Origin: Nocardia sp. SYP-A9097
GTDB lineage: Bacteria; Actinomycetota; Actinomycetes; Mycobacteriales; Mycobacteriaceae
NCBI RefSeq assembly: GCF_009649815.1
Contig: NZ_WJIC01000009.1
Span: forward strand, 186,001-250,000
Direction: 5' to 3'
Length of the DNA: 64,000 bases
The notes under the pieces are model-generated. The model was not told the DNA's origin and searched no databases. It saw nothing but the letters and a program-made list of their open reading frames with translations. The translations under genes and the position numbers were made by a program. Below, in pieces: positions 41,589-49,713 of the stretch (within the stretch, counting starts at the first letter, position 1; each line of letters begins with the position of its first letter).

Positions 41589-42476
41589 TCACGGGTTGAC
41601 GGGTGAGAGTTCGGGATCGCTCCAGCGCAGCGGGGTCGCGCCGGAGATCTCCACCACCCGGGTGAGGGTGAAGTCGATGGCGCATTGCGCCCCGGTGGTG
41701 AATACCGTTTCATCCCAGGTGATTGCGGCGGTTCCGGTGAGTTGCAGGGTGGTGCCGGTGCGCCAGTCGGGGATGAGCAGTCCGCAGCGCGGGTCGGCGG
41801 CGATATTGCCCAGGGTCATGAACATGGAGTTGCCGCGATAGTCCGGCCAGCGCAGGCGGGTCGGTGAAAGTACCTGCAGGAAGCCTGGATTGCCGCCGCG
41901 ATGGGAGGCGTCGGCATTGCCGTTCGGGTCGGCGGAGGCAATGAAGAAGGCATCCGCCGCCGAGATCGCCTGCTGCTGAGCGGGATCGAGCGCATTCGAC
42001 GAGCGCGCCGCCGCGGCACCGGTCTCCGACCAGTCTTCGATATCGCGGCGCGAGATGTACTTCGGGCAGTTGGAGTACACCTGATCGGTTTCGATCCGCA
42101 CGCCCGTCGCGGTCGGCTCGGCACGGCCATTGACCCGCATGCGGCGGCGCAGCTGCGGCTGCAGCGCGATGAGGCCGACATGCCGTGCACCACGCAGTGA
42201 TTCGGCGAGCGGGTCACCGGAGGCCGGCAGCGCGTCCACGACTATCGAACGATCGCCGATCGCCCGCGCGAATCCGGCCGGGCCCACCAGCGGACTCGCC
42301 CAGAGCGCGCCCGCGGCATCGGCGGCGGCCAGCACGACCATCGGCTGCGCGGCCAGGAACTCCGCTGCGGCCGAGGGAATTTCGGCACGAATCATGCGGC
42401 CGACCCGCTGCGCGATATCGGCCTGACCCAGCCGTTCCTGCACGGCCAGCTCACCGGGGTGATAGGCGATGGTCAT
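41589..42476 (-). CDS. Pyridoxamine 5'-phosphate oxidase-like flavin/F420 split-barrel protein
   Basis: A 295-residue protein with two FMN-binding split-barrel halves (residues about 25-130 and 165-285). The second half carries GNADASHRGGNPGFLQVL, LRWPDYRGNSMFMTLGNI and RCGLLIPDW, as in the pyridoxamine-phosphate oxidase-related proteins. It is likely an FMN- or F420-dependent reductase, but the substrate is unknown. It is the middle gene of a three-gene minus-strand cluster. Confidence 0.85.
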   Translation of the reverse strand: MTIAYHPGELAVQERLGQADIAQRVGRMIRAEIPSAAAEFLAAQPMVVLAAADAAGALWASPLVGPAGFARAIGDRSIVVDALPASGDPLAESLRGARHVGLIALQPQLRRRMRVNGRAEPTATGVRIETDQVYSNCPKYISRRDIEDWSETGAAAARSSNALDPAQQQAISAADAFFIASADPNGNADASHRGGNPGFLQVLSPTRLRWPDYRGNSMFMTLGNIAADPRCGLLIPDWRTGTTLQLTGTAAITWDETVFTTGAQCAIDFTLTRVVEISGATPLRWSDPELSPVNP

Positions 42477-42545
42477 GGTGCGCTCCTGTCGGCGGGCCGA
42501 TCGACCCGATCTAGCGAATTCCGAGGCGGTCCCGGATATTCCGGT

Positions 42546-42998
42546 TCAGAAGAAGCCGCAGGTGGGAGCCGCGCCGCTCGGAGCCGGGGCGTGTTCGGCA
42601 CCGGTGGGCGCGTACACCTCCAGGCGAATCCCGTCCGGATCGGTGAAGAAGATGCCGCCGGAGGCCACGCCCTCGCCGTGCGCCACCACGCCGTCGTGCG
42701 CGAAGGTCACCCGCAGTTCCTTCAGCACCGACTCGACCGCACGCACCTGCTCGATGCTGTCGACCTGGAATGAAAGATGGTGCAGCCCCGGGGTTTTCGC
42801 GGAGAACTCGCCGTCGCTCTGCTGCCACAGGGTTACCTGTAGCTTGCCTTGCGCGCCGAAAAAGGCGAAGCGCTGCCCGCCCTCACCGCCCGCGCCGAGT
42901 TCTTCGAGGCCGAGTGCGCGGCGGTAGAAGTCGACCGAGCGGTCGAGGTCGGTGACATTGAGGCCGATGTGGCCGGTGGCGAGCGCGGGTGCGGTCAT
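42546..42998 (-). CDS. VOC family (glyoxalase-like) protein
   Basis: A 150-residue protein with one VOC barrel: GHIGLNVTDLDRSVDFYRR at residues 9-27, HHLSFQVDSIEQV near 73, and FTDPDGIRLEVYAP near 118. The His and Glu positions needed for a divalent metal are present (GHIGL, LHHLS, LEVYA). It would handle small cofactors or toxic carbonyls. The AT-rich divergent region with the CGNR gene is upstream. Confidence 0.9.
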   Translation of the reverse strand: MTAPALATGHIGLNVTDLDRSVDFYRRALGLEELGAGGEGGQRFAFFGAQGKLQVTLWQQSDGEFSAKTPGLHHLSFQVDSIEQVRAVESVLKELRVTFAHDGVVAHGEGVASGGIFFTDPDGIRLEVYAPTGAEHAPAPSGAAPTCGFF

Positions 42999-43015
42999 GA
43001 TGAGCCCTCCGGGAA

Positions 43016-43105
43016 GATTTAACTATTAATTATTGTTTGACTGGTTAGAAAATAGCGGCGCAGCGATCCTGCTGTCAACCTTCAAAATGATTAACACCGG
43101 TTAGA
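43016..43105. promoter_or_regulatory. AT-rich divergent promoter with repeated GGTTAGA
   Basis: The 124-bp spacer between VOC and CGNR genes is markedly AT-rich in a GC-rich window. GGTTAGA occurs at 43043-43049 and 43099-43105, 56 bp apart; the second lies within TAAC-ACCG-GTTA. It is a candidate operator for the CGNR regulator. Confidence 0.45.
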
Positions 43106-43122
43106 GAGGAGGCGTTCCCGCA

Positions 43123-43677
43123 ATGACAGAACTCCGGCAGTTACTCTCAAGCGTGCCTGTTCCACGCCCCCACCTCGGCGAACCGATCGCGCTGGACCTG
43201 CTCAACACCCGCTGGATCGACGCGGGCGGACCGCAGGATCTGCTCACCGATGTCGCGGGACTGCGTCGATGGCTGGCCGAGAACGACCTCGCCGTCGAGG
43301 CCGACGCGCCCATGCTGCGCGCCGTCGTCGCCGCTCGCGAGGCGATTCTGCGCACGGTTCGCGGTGAGTCCGCCGATGATCTCAATAGGGTGCTCGAGCA
43401 CGGCCGCATCCGCCGCACCCTCACCCCCGCCGGCCCTACCGCCGAACCCGATGTCCGGCACGCCGAATGGTTCCCCGCCTGGCTGGCCGCCGACAATCTA
43501 CTGAATCTGCTGGCCGCGGCCCCCGACCGCGTCAAACAGTGCGCGCACCCCAATTGCGTGCTCTGGTTCCACGACACCTCGAAGAACGGCACCCGCCGCT
43601 GGCATTCGATGGCGACCTGCGGTAATCGCGCCAAGGCCACCCGGCACTACGCGAAGAAGACCCACCCGGACGAGTAG
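43123..43677 (+). CDS. CGNR zinc-finger (ABATE) transcriptional regulator
   Basis: A 184-residue protein. The N-terminal ABATE domain spans about residues 1-125 (EPIALDLLNTRWIDAGGPQD), followed by the C-terminal CGNR finger: CAHPNCVLWFHDTSKNGTRR, then WHSMATCGNRAKATRHY. The four zinc ligands are the CX4C pair and the CGNR cysteine with nearby His. It should bind DNA as a regulator. It is divergent from the VOC-flavin-NTF2 cluster, which it probably controls. Confidence 0.93.
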   Translation: MTELRQLLSSVPVPRPHLGEPIALDLLNTRWIDAGGPQDLLTDVAGLRRWLAENDLAVEADAPMLRAVVAAREAILRTVRGESADDLNRVLEHGRIRRTLTPAGPTAEPDVRHAEWFPAWLAADNLLNLLAAAPDRVKQCAHPNCVLWFHDTSKNGTRRWHSMATCGNRAKATRHYAKKTHPDE

Positions 43678-43681
43678 ATCC

Positions 43682-43873
43682 TCACCACCGGGTCTTCGGC
43701 ACATCGAATTCCGAGCACAACGCCCGCCACACATCACGCGGATCGATTCCCGAGTCGATGGCCTGCGCCCCCGTCTTCCCGATCCGCGGCAGCACATGAT
43801 CGCTGAGCAGCGCATCACCACGCGCCGTACCGAATTCGGTATGCAACAGCTCCTGGAACTCCATCAATCGCAC
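43682..43873 (-). CDS. DUF3046 protein
   Basis: A 63-residue protein from GTG 43873. The family pattern is clear: MEFQELLHTEFG near the start, DALLSDHVLPRIG and SGIDPRDVWRALCSEFDVP near the end. Its M. tuberculosis counterpart Rv2738c lies directly upstream of recA; here the AsnC, MFS and NTF2-to-CGNR genes are inserted between. Function is unknown. Its 3' end converges on the CGNR gene with a four-base gap. Confidence 0.88.
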   Translation of the reverse strand: MRLMEFQELLHTEFGTARGDALLSDHVLPRIGKTGAQAIDSGIDPRDVWRALCSEFDVPKTRW

Positions 43874-43931
43874 GGCCGCGAGCCTACGCCACGGCCGGGA
43901 AGCTCCGAAACCAGCTGGAGCCGACGCCACA

Positions 43932-43966
43932 GTGGATCCCGGCCAAAAGCACGCCGGGATGACGAG
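43932..43966 (+). repeat. Dispersed hairpin GGATCCCGGC type, copy 1
   Basis: GTGGATCCCGGCCAAAAG is followed by CACGCCGGGATGACGAG. The eight-base arms ATCCCGGC (43936-43943) and GCCGGGAT (43953-43960) pair perfectly around nine bases. Two more copies lie at 45272-45307 (inverted) and 45332-45366. Confidence 0.7.
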
Positions 43967-44017
43967 AGGCGGCATCTCGAGGAGCGCACGCCGCTCGAAA
44001 TGCGCGCGCCCGGCAGC

Positions 44018-45178
44018 CTAGGCGTGGGCGGCGTCGCGGATGTCGTGGCAGATCTGGACCGGGTCGGAGACGACTGTCGCTCCGGCCGCGGCGGATTGGG
44101 CGGCGGTGGTGTAGGCGGGATCGTCGAGGATCTGCTTGACCGCGTCGCGGACGGCTTCGGGGGTGAGAGGGCGGACCAGGATCGAACTGCCTTGGCGGAC
44201 TGCGCGATTCGCGAGTTCCCATTGGTCGCCGCCACCGGGGATGGTGACGACGGGGACGCCCGCGAGGAGGGATTTGGCGAGCAGGCCGTGGCCGCCGCCG
44301 CCGATTACCACCGCGGCGTGGCGGAGCAGTTCGTCCTGACGGCCCAAACCGGCTGTGGCCCAGGAGGGTAGCGTCGTGGGCGGGGTGTCCAGGGTGGAGA
44401 CGGCGACTCGGACGCCCGCGCCTTCGAGTCCGGCCAGCACGGTTTCGACCATGTCCGCGACACCGGTGTGTGCGGTGGAGGGAGCGACCATGACCAAGGG
44501 TTCGTCGCCGGGCGGCAGGTCCAGGATGCGGTCGGTCGGTTCCCAGAGCAGCGGTCCGACCAGGTGCGCGTTCTCCGGCCAGTCCGGACGGGGCATCTCG
44601 AGCGCGGGCAGGGTGGCGATCAGGCGCGCGGCCGGGCCCGGATCATGTTCCGGCAGACCGATACTCGCGCGTGCCGCGCTGCGCTGCAGTTCACCGCGAC
44701 GAATATCGCGGGCGGTGAAGGTGCGAAGCACCGAATCCCGGGCACGTCCACGCATCCCCTCCCCCGGCGCGAGCCCACTTCCGATGGGCGGCAAGCCCTT
44801 CGACGGCAGGTACAGCGGATGCGGTGACAACTCCACCCACGGCACCCCGAGCCGATCGGCCGCCATTCCGCCGCCGGCGGTGAGCACATCCGACACCACC
44901 AGCTCCGGCAGCATGGCGCTCAACTCGGGCAGGATCTCGGTCGAAATAAATGCCGCCCGTTGATGGATGCGCGCTCCGGCGTCCGAATCGTCATCCTCGG
45001 CGCGCGGGGCCAGCCCCTTCAATCGCCGCACCCCGATGCCGGCCCGCTGCGCCGCATCGAACCAGCGCGGACTGGTGAACAGCACCGGCTCATCACCCGC
45101 CGCCAGCATCCGCAGGCACAGGGCGATCGCCGGAAACGCATGTCCCGGATCAGGCCCGGAAACCACAGCTACTCGCAC
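44018..45178 (-). CDS. Glycosyltransferase (GT1/MGT-like, Rv2739c homologue)
   Basis: A 386-residue protein from GTG 45178. The N-terminal half begins VRVAVVSGPDPGHAFPAIAL, and the C-terminal half carries the nucleotide-sugar-binding segments HAAVVIGGGGHGLLAKSLLA and VPVVTIPGGGDQWELANRAV, then LTPEAVRDAVKQIL. The Gly-Gly-Gly-His motif replaces the usual HGG, typical of the antibiotic-type GT1 enzymes. It transfers sugar to a small acceptor, often a hydrophobic natural product. The position follows DUF3046 as in M. tuberculosis. Confidence 0.88.
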   Translation of the reverse strand: MRVAVVSGPDPGHAFPAIALCLRMLAAGDEPVLFTSPRWFDAAQRAGIGVRRLKGLAPRAEDDDSDAGARIHQRAAFISTEILPELSAMLPELVVSDVLTAGGGMAADRLGVPWVELSPHPLYLPSKGLPPIGSGLAPGEGMRGRARDSVLRTFTARDIRRGELQRSAARASIGLPEHDPGPAARLIATLPALEMPRPDWPENAHLVGPLLWEPTDRILDLPPGDEPLVMVAPSTAHTGVADMVETVLAGLEGAGVRVAVSTLDTPPTTLPSWATAGLGRQDELLRHAAVVIGGGGHGLLAKSLLAGVPVVTIPGGGDQWELANRAVRQGSSILVRPLTPEAVRDAVKQILDDPAYTTAAQSAAAGATVVSDPVQICHDIRDAAHA

Positions 45179-45271
45179 ATGCGAAGCTTCCCACACCCTC
45201 CCGCCGAACCTCGCACCTCGGCCCACCAACACCGCCGCGCACAGCCCATTCCACTGCCCGGCATCGGAGCT

Positions 45272-45307
45272 CTCCGCCGTCCCGGCGCGTTTTTGGCCGG
45301 GATCCAC
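45272..45307 (-). repeat. Dispersed hairpin GGATCCCGGC type, copy 2 (inverted)
   Basis: Read on the minus strand, GTGGATCCCGGCCAAAAACG then CGCCGGGACGGCGGAG, matching copy 1 closely. It lies head-to-head with copy 3 (45332-45366) in the 280-bp gap between the glycosyltransferase and the PIG-L gene. Confidence 0.65.
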
Positions 45308-45331
45308 GAATCTCGACGACACACGGCCGGT

Positions 45332-45366
45332 GCGGATCCCTGCCGAAAGCCTGCCGGGATGACGAG
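45332..45366 (+). repeat. Dispersed hairpin GGATCCCGGC type, copy 3
   Basis: GCGGATCCCTGCCGAAAG then CCTGCCGGGATGACGAG, matching copy 1 at most positions, with the final GCCGGGATGACGAG identical. The arms remain paired through one changed pair. Confidence 0.65.
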
Positions 45367-45394
45367 GGCTGATCGAGCGCGAGGGGCCGGCGCG

Positions 45395-45453
45395 ACTTGG
45401 ATGTAATGGCGCAGGGCGCTACTCGGCGTTTACCAGCGCCATTACATCGAAGT
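45395..45453 (+). repeat. Dispersed hairpin element with conserved loop, copy C
   Basis: The 18-bp arms ACTTGGATGTAATGGCGC (45395-45412) and GCGCCATTACATCGAAGT (45436-45453) pair with one mismatch. The loop contains CTACTCGGCGTTTACC (45419-45434). It ends six bases before the PIG-L stop codon. Confidence 0.85.
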
Positions 45454-45458
45454 TGGGG

Positions 45459-46166
45459 CTAGCCGAAGTGGTAGAGCTCGAAGGAGAGGGCTCGGGGGGC
45501 GGGGAAGCCTGCTTTGGGGCCTGCGGTCATGTCGATTACGGCTCGGGCTTGGTCGGCTACCGGTTGATCGCTCAATGCGGCGAGGTAGCGGTGGTGGGCG
45601 GAGAGGGATTCGACGGCGATTTCGATGGTGTCGGTGACGTCCAGGCCGTGGCTGCCGTCGGCTACGCCGTAGACGGCGGCCCAGCGTGGAGAGTGCGGGG
45701 GCAGGTTCAGTTCGGTGTGGATCCATTCGTTGCCTGCGTCGGAGACAGCGTCGAGACCGGCGCGGCCGACGGCGCGGTGATCGGCGCTGTTGGCGTAGCC
45801 GCGCGCCCAGACATCGCCGAAGTTGAAGAGCACCACCAACTCCGGTTGATGGCGGCGAATCGCGCCGGCCAGGTCGCGGCGCAGGGCGAGGCTCTCCTGG
45901 ATCTGCCCGTCCGGATATCCGAGGAACTCGACCTGGCTGACGCCGACGATCTTGGCGCCGGCCCGCTCCTCATCCTCGCGGAGTGGACCGGCTTCTGCGG
46001 GCGGCAGTCCCGCAATCCCGGCCTCACCACTGCTGACCAGGACATAGCGAATGTCCTTGCCCTGCCTCGTCCATCGCGCCACGGCGGCGGCCGCACCGTA
46101 CTCGATGTCATCGGGGTGCGCGACGATCACCAGACCGCGCTGCCAGTCCTCGGGAAGCTGCTCCAT
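45459..46166 (-). CDS. PIG-L family deacetylase
   Basis: A 235-residue protein from ATG 46166; GTG 46184 is also in frame. The metal site AHPDD is at about residue 16, followed by the family segments EERAGAKIVGVSQVEFLGYP and SADHRAVGRA. Members are zinc enzymes that remove acetyl groups from GlcNAc-type sugars (MshB, GlcNAc-PI deacetylase). It lies 22 bases after the ROK gene, downstream of a sugar ABC transporter, so it may deacetylate the sugar taken up. That link is inference. Confidence 0.9.
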   Translation of the reverse strand: MEQLPEDWQRGLVIVAHPDDIEYGAAAAVARWTRQGKDIRYVLVSSGEAGIAGLPPAEAGPLREDEERAGAKIVGVSQVEFLGYPDGQIQESLALRRDLAGAIRRHQPELVVLFNFGDVWARGYANSADHRAVGRAGLDAVSDAGNEWIHTELNLPPHSPRWAAVYGVADGSHGLDVTDTIEIAVESLSAHHRYLAALSDQPVADQARAVIDMTAGPKAGFPAPRALSFELYHFG

Positions 46167-46188
46167 GCCTGAATTCAACACCACGGAT

Positions 46189-47340
46189 CTACAGCGCGGC
46201 CAGGACTCCGGCGAAGGCGGCCTCAGCTGCTCCCAGGAGTTTCAGATCGGCTCCCAGGCGGGACTTTTCGACGCGGACGCCGCCGAGGGCACGGCTGACC
46301 ATGCTGCGGCGGCGGACCTGTTCGCCGACCTCGGCGACCGTCGCGTCGGGCAGGGCGGTGAAGAGGTCGCCGAGGACCACCAGTTCGGGGCCGAGGATAT
46401 TGACCACATTGACCAGGCCGAGGATGAGCCAGTTCAGGTATTCGGCGAGGCGGGTGTCGCAATCGTCTTGCAGGGCACGGAGTTCGGCGACGATCGCGCC
46501 GCGCGGGCCGTGTTCGGGCAGACCGAGGGCGCGGCAGAGGGCGGCCTCGCCGACCTCGGTTTCCCAGCAGCCCTCATTGCCGCAGTGGCAGGGGCGGCCG
46601 CCGGGTCGCACTGTCATATGGCCGATTTCGCCGAGGTAGCCCGCCGAGCCGCGCAGTAGTGCGCCCTGTGCGATGAGGCCGCCGCCGACCCCGACATCGG
46701 CGGAGACGAAGACCGCGTCGCTCGCGCCTTTGCCCGCACCGCGCACATGCTCTGCGAGCGCACCGAATTCGGCATCATTGCCGACCACGACCGGTAGTTC
46801 CAGCACCGCGCCCAGCCGCTGACCGAGCGCCACTTCGGTCCAGTGCAGGTTCTCCGAGGCGCGCACCAGCCCGTCGGCGCGGCGCACCACGCCCGGCACC
46901 GAAACCCCCGCGGACAAGGGTCGCAGCCCGAGATCATCGGCGAGCAGGGCCGCGGATTCGGCGACGTGGGTGATCACCTCTTCCGGTTCCCGTTGCCGCC
47001 CATGCAGATTCCAGCTGTTGCGCCCGAGCACCTGCCCGCCGAAGCCGACCAGCGCGATTCCGGCGTGCTCGGCACGCACATCCACCGCCAGCACCACCGC
47101 GGCCTGCGGTTGCGGCAGCACGAGCAGCGACGGCCGCCCGGCACCACCGGCCAGGCGCGGGACTCGCTCCTCCACCAGTCCGGCCTCGGCCAAGCCGTCG
47201 ACCAGCATCTTTATTGTGGATCGATTGAGTCCCAACGCGGTGGCGAGTGCCGCCCGGGTGGTGGGGCCTCCGGTATGCAGCAGCCGTAGGAGGCTGGACC
47301 GGTTGAAGCGGCGCACCTCGTCCGGGCGGGCGACGGTCAT
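46189..47340 (-). CDS. ROK family transcriptional regulator
   Basis: A 383-residue protein with a winged helix at residues 10-65 (RRFNRSSLLRLLHTGGPTTR, LGLNRSTIKMLVDGLAEAGL) and a C-terminal ROK sugar-binding domain. The zinc motif CHCGNEGCWE lies near residue 259. Such proteins repress sugar genes until the sugar binds. It is 139 bp after the ABC permease and next to PIG-L, and its likely operator is the 27-bp palindrome in front of the transporter operon. Confidence 0.93.
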   Translation of the reverse strand: MTVARPDEVRRFNRSSLLRLLHTGGPTTRAALATALGLNRSTIKMLVDGLAEAGLVEERVPRLAGGAGRPSLLVLPQPQAAVVLAVDVRAEHAGIALVGFGGQVLGRNSWNLHGRQREPEEVITHVAESAALLADDLGLRPLSAGVSVPGVVRRADGLVRASENLHWTEVALGQRLGAVLELPVVVGNDAEFGALAEHVRGAGKGASDAVFVSADVGVGGGLIAQGALLRGSAGYLGEIGHMTVRPGGRPCHCGNEGCWETEVGEAALCRALGLPEHGPRGAIVAELRALQDDCDTRLAEYLNWLILGLVNVVNILGPELVVLGDLFTALPDATVAEVGEQVRRRSMVSRALGGVRVEKSRLGADLKLLGAAEAAFAGVLAAL

Positions 47341-47479
47341 GGACTTAGCAATACCATTGCCGCGCCCGGGGACCTTCCTGCGCTATGCGTGTTCGCCGCT
47401 CCGCCGCGCGTCTTCCGGCCCGCGCCGCAGGTGATCCGGCTGTGCGCGGAGGCATTGCACGCATGGGCGGGTGTCGGGC

Positions 47480-48913
47480 TCATCGCTGTGCCACCGCTCG
47501 GCGCCGGGACAGCGCGTCGACGGTCGCCGCGAGCAGCAGCACGAGGCCGGTGACGATGGAGACCACGGCCGCCGGTTGCTGCAGCAGGCCCAGACCATTG
47601 GAGACGACGGCCAGCACCGCACCGCCGATGACCGCATCGGCCACTCGGCCCTTGCCACCGAAGAGGGAGGTACCGCCGATGACGGCCGCGCCGACCGCGA
47701 ACAGCAGGGTATTGAGGCCACCCGCCTGCGGATCGACCGAACCGACCTTGGAGGAGTACACGATCGCGCCGACCGCCGCACACGACGAGCAGATCACGAA
47801 AACGCTTGCGCGCAACTGGGTTACGTTGATGCCCGCACGGCGGGCCGCCTCGGCATTACCACCCACGGCGTAGATGTGACGGCCGTATCGGGTGCGATTG
47901 AGTACGAAGGTTCCCGCCACCAGCAGTGCCAGCACAATCGGCACCACATACGGAATACCGGAGATGACGATCAGGTTGCTCGGGGACCGGTTGACGGTGA
48001 GACATGCGGTCACCACCGCCGCGAATACGGTGAGCGCCAACACTTTCGCCACCACCAGTGGGGTCGGCTGGGTCACCAGTCCCCGTCGACGGCGCATCAC
48101 ATGCCCGCCCAGCGTGACCGCCGCGTACCCGCCGGCCGCCACCACGAACAGCACCCAACTGCCCACCGTGGACAGATTCCCGTTCGCCACTTGATCGAGC
48201 ACATGCGATGAGCTGATGCCGAGCACACCGCCCTCACCGATGAGCTGCAGAATCACGCCCTGCCAGGCCAGGAACAGCGCGAGCGTCACCACGAACGACG
48301 GCATACCGATCTTGGCGATCAGGAATCCGGTAATGCATCCGATGGCCGCGCCCACACACACCGCGAGCAGTATCTCCACCCAAGGATTCGCTTTGAACCC
48401 GATCACGGTGATCAGCACACCCAGCAGCGACATGGCCACGCCCGGCCAGATCCGAAGCAGCCCAGCCAATATCGCCGCCAGCACCAGCAGACCGTTGAAC
48501 AGGAAGAACACCGTCGACCCCATACCCGTCAACAGATTCCCGTCGTGCACGTAGTGCATGGCCAGCACGGCGCCCGCCACTCCGGACGCCGTACCCGCCG
48601 ACAGGTCGATCTCCCCGATCAACAGCACATAGACGATGCCGATGGCGATGATGGTCTGCCCCGCGCCCTGCGCGAGCAGATTGGCGATATTGTTCAGCGA
48701 GAAGAACACATCCGACATCACCGAGAACAACACCACCAGCGCGACCAGCCCCAATAACGCTGGGAGGGAGCCGATCTCGCCTCCCCTCAATCGGGCGAGG
48801 TACTCCCCCACCGCTTCTCGGGTTGATCGTGTGGTGGTGTCGATCCCGAAGTCGGTGATCGCGGTATCGGACTGCTCCGAAACCTGGTTCATATCAGTGA
48901 CTTTCTCGCTCAC
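47480..48913 (-). CDS. Sugar ABC transporter permease (XylH/RbsC type)
   Basis: A 477-residue membrane protein with about ten or more membrane segments. Landmarks are AQGAGQTIIAIGIVYVLLIGE and GEIDLSAGTASGVAGAV, the family signature of the ribose/xylose permeases, TRYGRHIYAVGGNAEAARRA (the ABC-interaction loop) and FAVGAAVIGGTSLFGGKGRV. It forms a channel with the single-domain ATPase upstream, with which it overlaps by four bases. Confidence 0.94.
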   Translation of the reverse strand: MSEKVTDMNQVSEQSDTAITDFGIDTTTRSTREAVGEYLARLRGGEIGSLPALLGLVALVVLFSVMSDVFFSLNNIANLLAQGAGQTIIAIGIVYVLLIGEIDLSAGTASGVAGAVLAMHYVHDGNLLTGMGSTVFFLFNGLLVLAAILAGLLRIWPGVAMSLLGVLITVIGFKANPWVEILLAVCVGAAIGCITGFLIAKIGMPSFVVTLALFLAWQGVILQLIGEGGVLGISSSHVLDQVANGNLSTVGSWVLFVVAAGGYAAVTLGGHVMRRRRGLVTQPTPLVVAKVLALTVFAAVVTACLTVNRSPSNLIVISGIPYVVPIVLALLVAGTFVLNRTRYGRHIYAVGGNAEAARRAGINVTQLRASVFVICSSCAAVGAIVYSSKVGSVDPQAGGLNTLLFAVGAAVIGGTSLFGGKGRVADAVIGGAVLAVVSNGLGLLQQPAAVVSIVTGLVLLLAATVDALSRRRAVAQR

Positions 48914-49683
48914 AGCACCGCTGCTTCCGGTCGGGCCAGGCCGAGGTCACCCGAGCGACCGGCGGTGATCAACTCCACCACCTGACTGTGCGTGACATCG
49001 GCGGTGCGCACCTGGGCGGCCATGCGGCCGAGGTAGAGCACGGCGATGCGGTCGGCGACCTCGAAGACGTCGGCCAGGTTATGGCTGATCAGTACGACGC
49101 CCAGACCCTGTTCGGCCAGGCGGCGCACCAGATCGAGTACCTGCCGGGTCTGTGCCACGCCGAGTGCCGCGGTGGGTTCGTCCAGCAGTACCAGATTGCT
49201 GTTCCACAGCACGGCCTTGGCAATGGCAACGGTCTGGCGTTGCCCGCCCGAGAGCGAAGCGACCGGTGTGCGAACGGATTTCACCGTTCGCACCCCCAGT
49301 GAGGCGAGCGTCGAGCGGGCCGCCTCCTCCATACTCGCCTCGTCCAGCAGCCAGGGTTTGCCGCGTTCGCGACCGAGGAACATATTGGCCACGATGTCGA
49401 GATTGTCGGCCAGGGCGAGATCCTGGTAGACGACCTCGATCCCGAGCGCCGCCGCATCCTTGGGACCGCGCAGGTGCACGGTCTCACCCCGGAACTTCAC
49501 CTCTCCGGAGTCCGAAGGATGAATTCCGGCAACGCATTTCACCAATGTGGTCTTGCCGGCACCGTTATCGCCGACCAGCGCGGTAACCTCGCCGGCGGGC
49601 ACGGTCAAATCCACATCGTGCAGTACGTGCACCGGTCCGAAACTCTTGTTCAGGCCGGTGATTTGGAGTAGCGGCTCACTCAT
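48910..49683 (-). CDS. Sugar ABC transporter ATP-binding protein, single domain
   Basis: A 257-residue ATPase. Walker A is GDNGAGKTT, signature LSGGQRQTVAIAKAVL, Walker B LVLLDEPTAALG. Many XylG/RbsA proteins carry two ATPase domains; this one has a single domain, as in FrcA-type systems, so two copies must assemble. It is the middle gene of the transporter operon and overlaps the permease start. Confidence 0.94.
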   Translation of the reverse strand: MSEPLLQITGLNKSFGPVHVLHDVDLTVPAGEVTALVGDNGAGKTTLVKCVAGIHPSDSGEVKFRGETVHLRGPKDAAALGIEVVYQDLALADNLDIVANMFLGRERGKPWLLDEASMEEAARSTLASLGVRTVKSVRTPVASLSGGQRQTVAIAKAVLWNSNLVLLDEPTAALGVAQTRQVLDLVRRLAEQGLGVVLISHNLADVFEVADRIAVLYLGRMAAQVRTADVTHSQVVELITAGRSGDLGLARPEAAVL

Positions 49684-49713
49684 CGCAGTTCTCTCTGGCT
49701 CTCTACGGCACCG

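Noticed and set aside
26448..45453. Insertion sequence ends for the hairpin elements
   Set aside because: No transposase or terminal repeats of an IS are near any of the copies, so they are listed as dispersed hairpins only.
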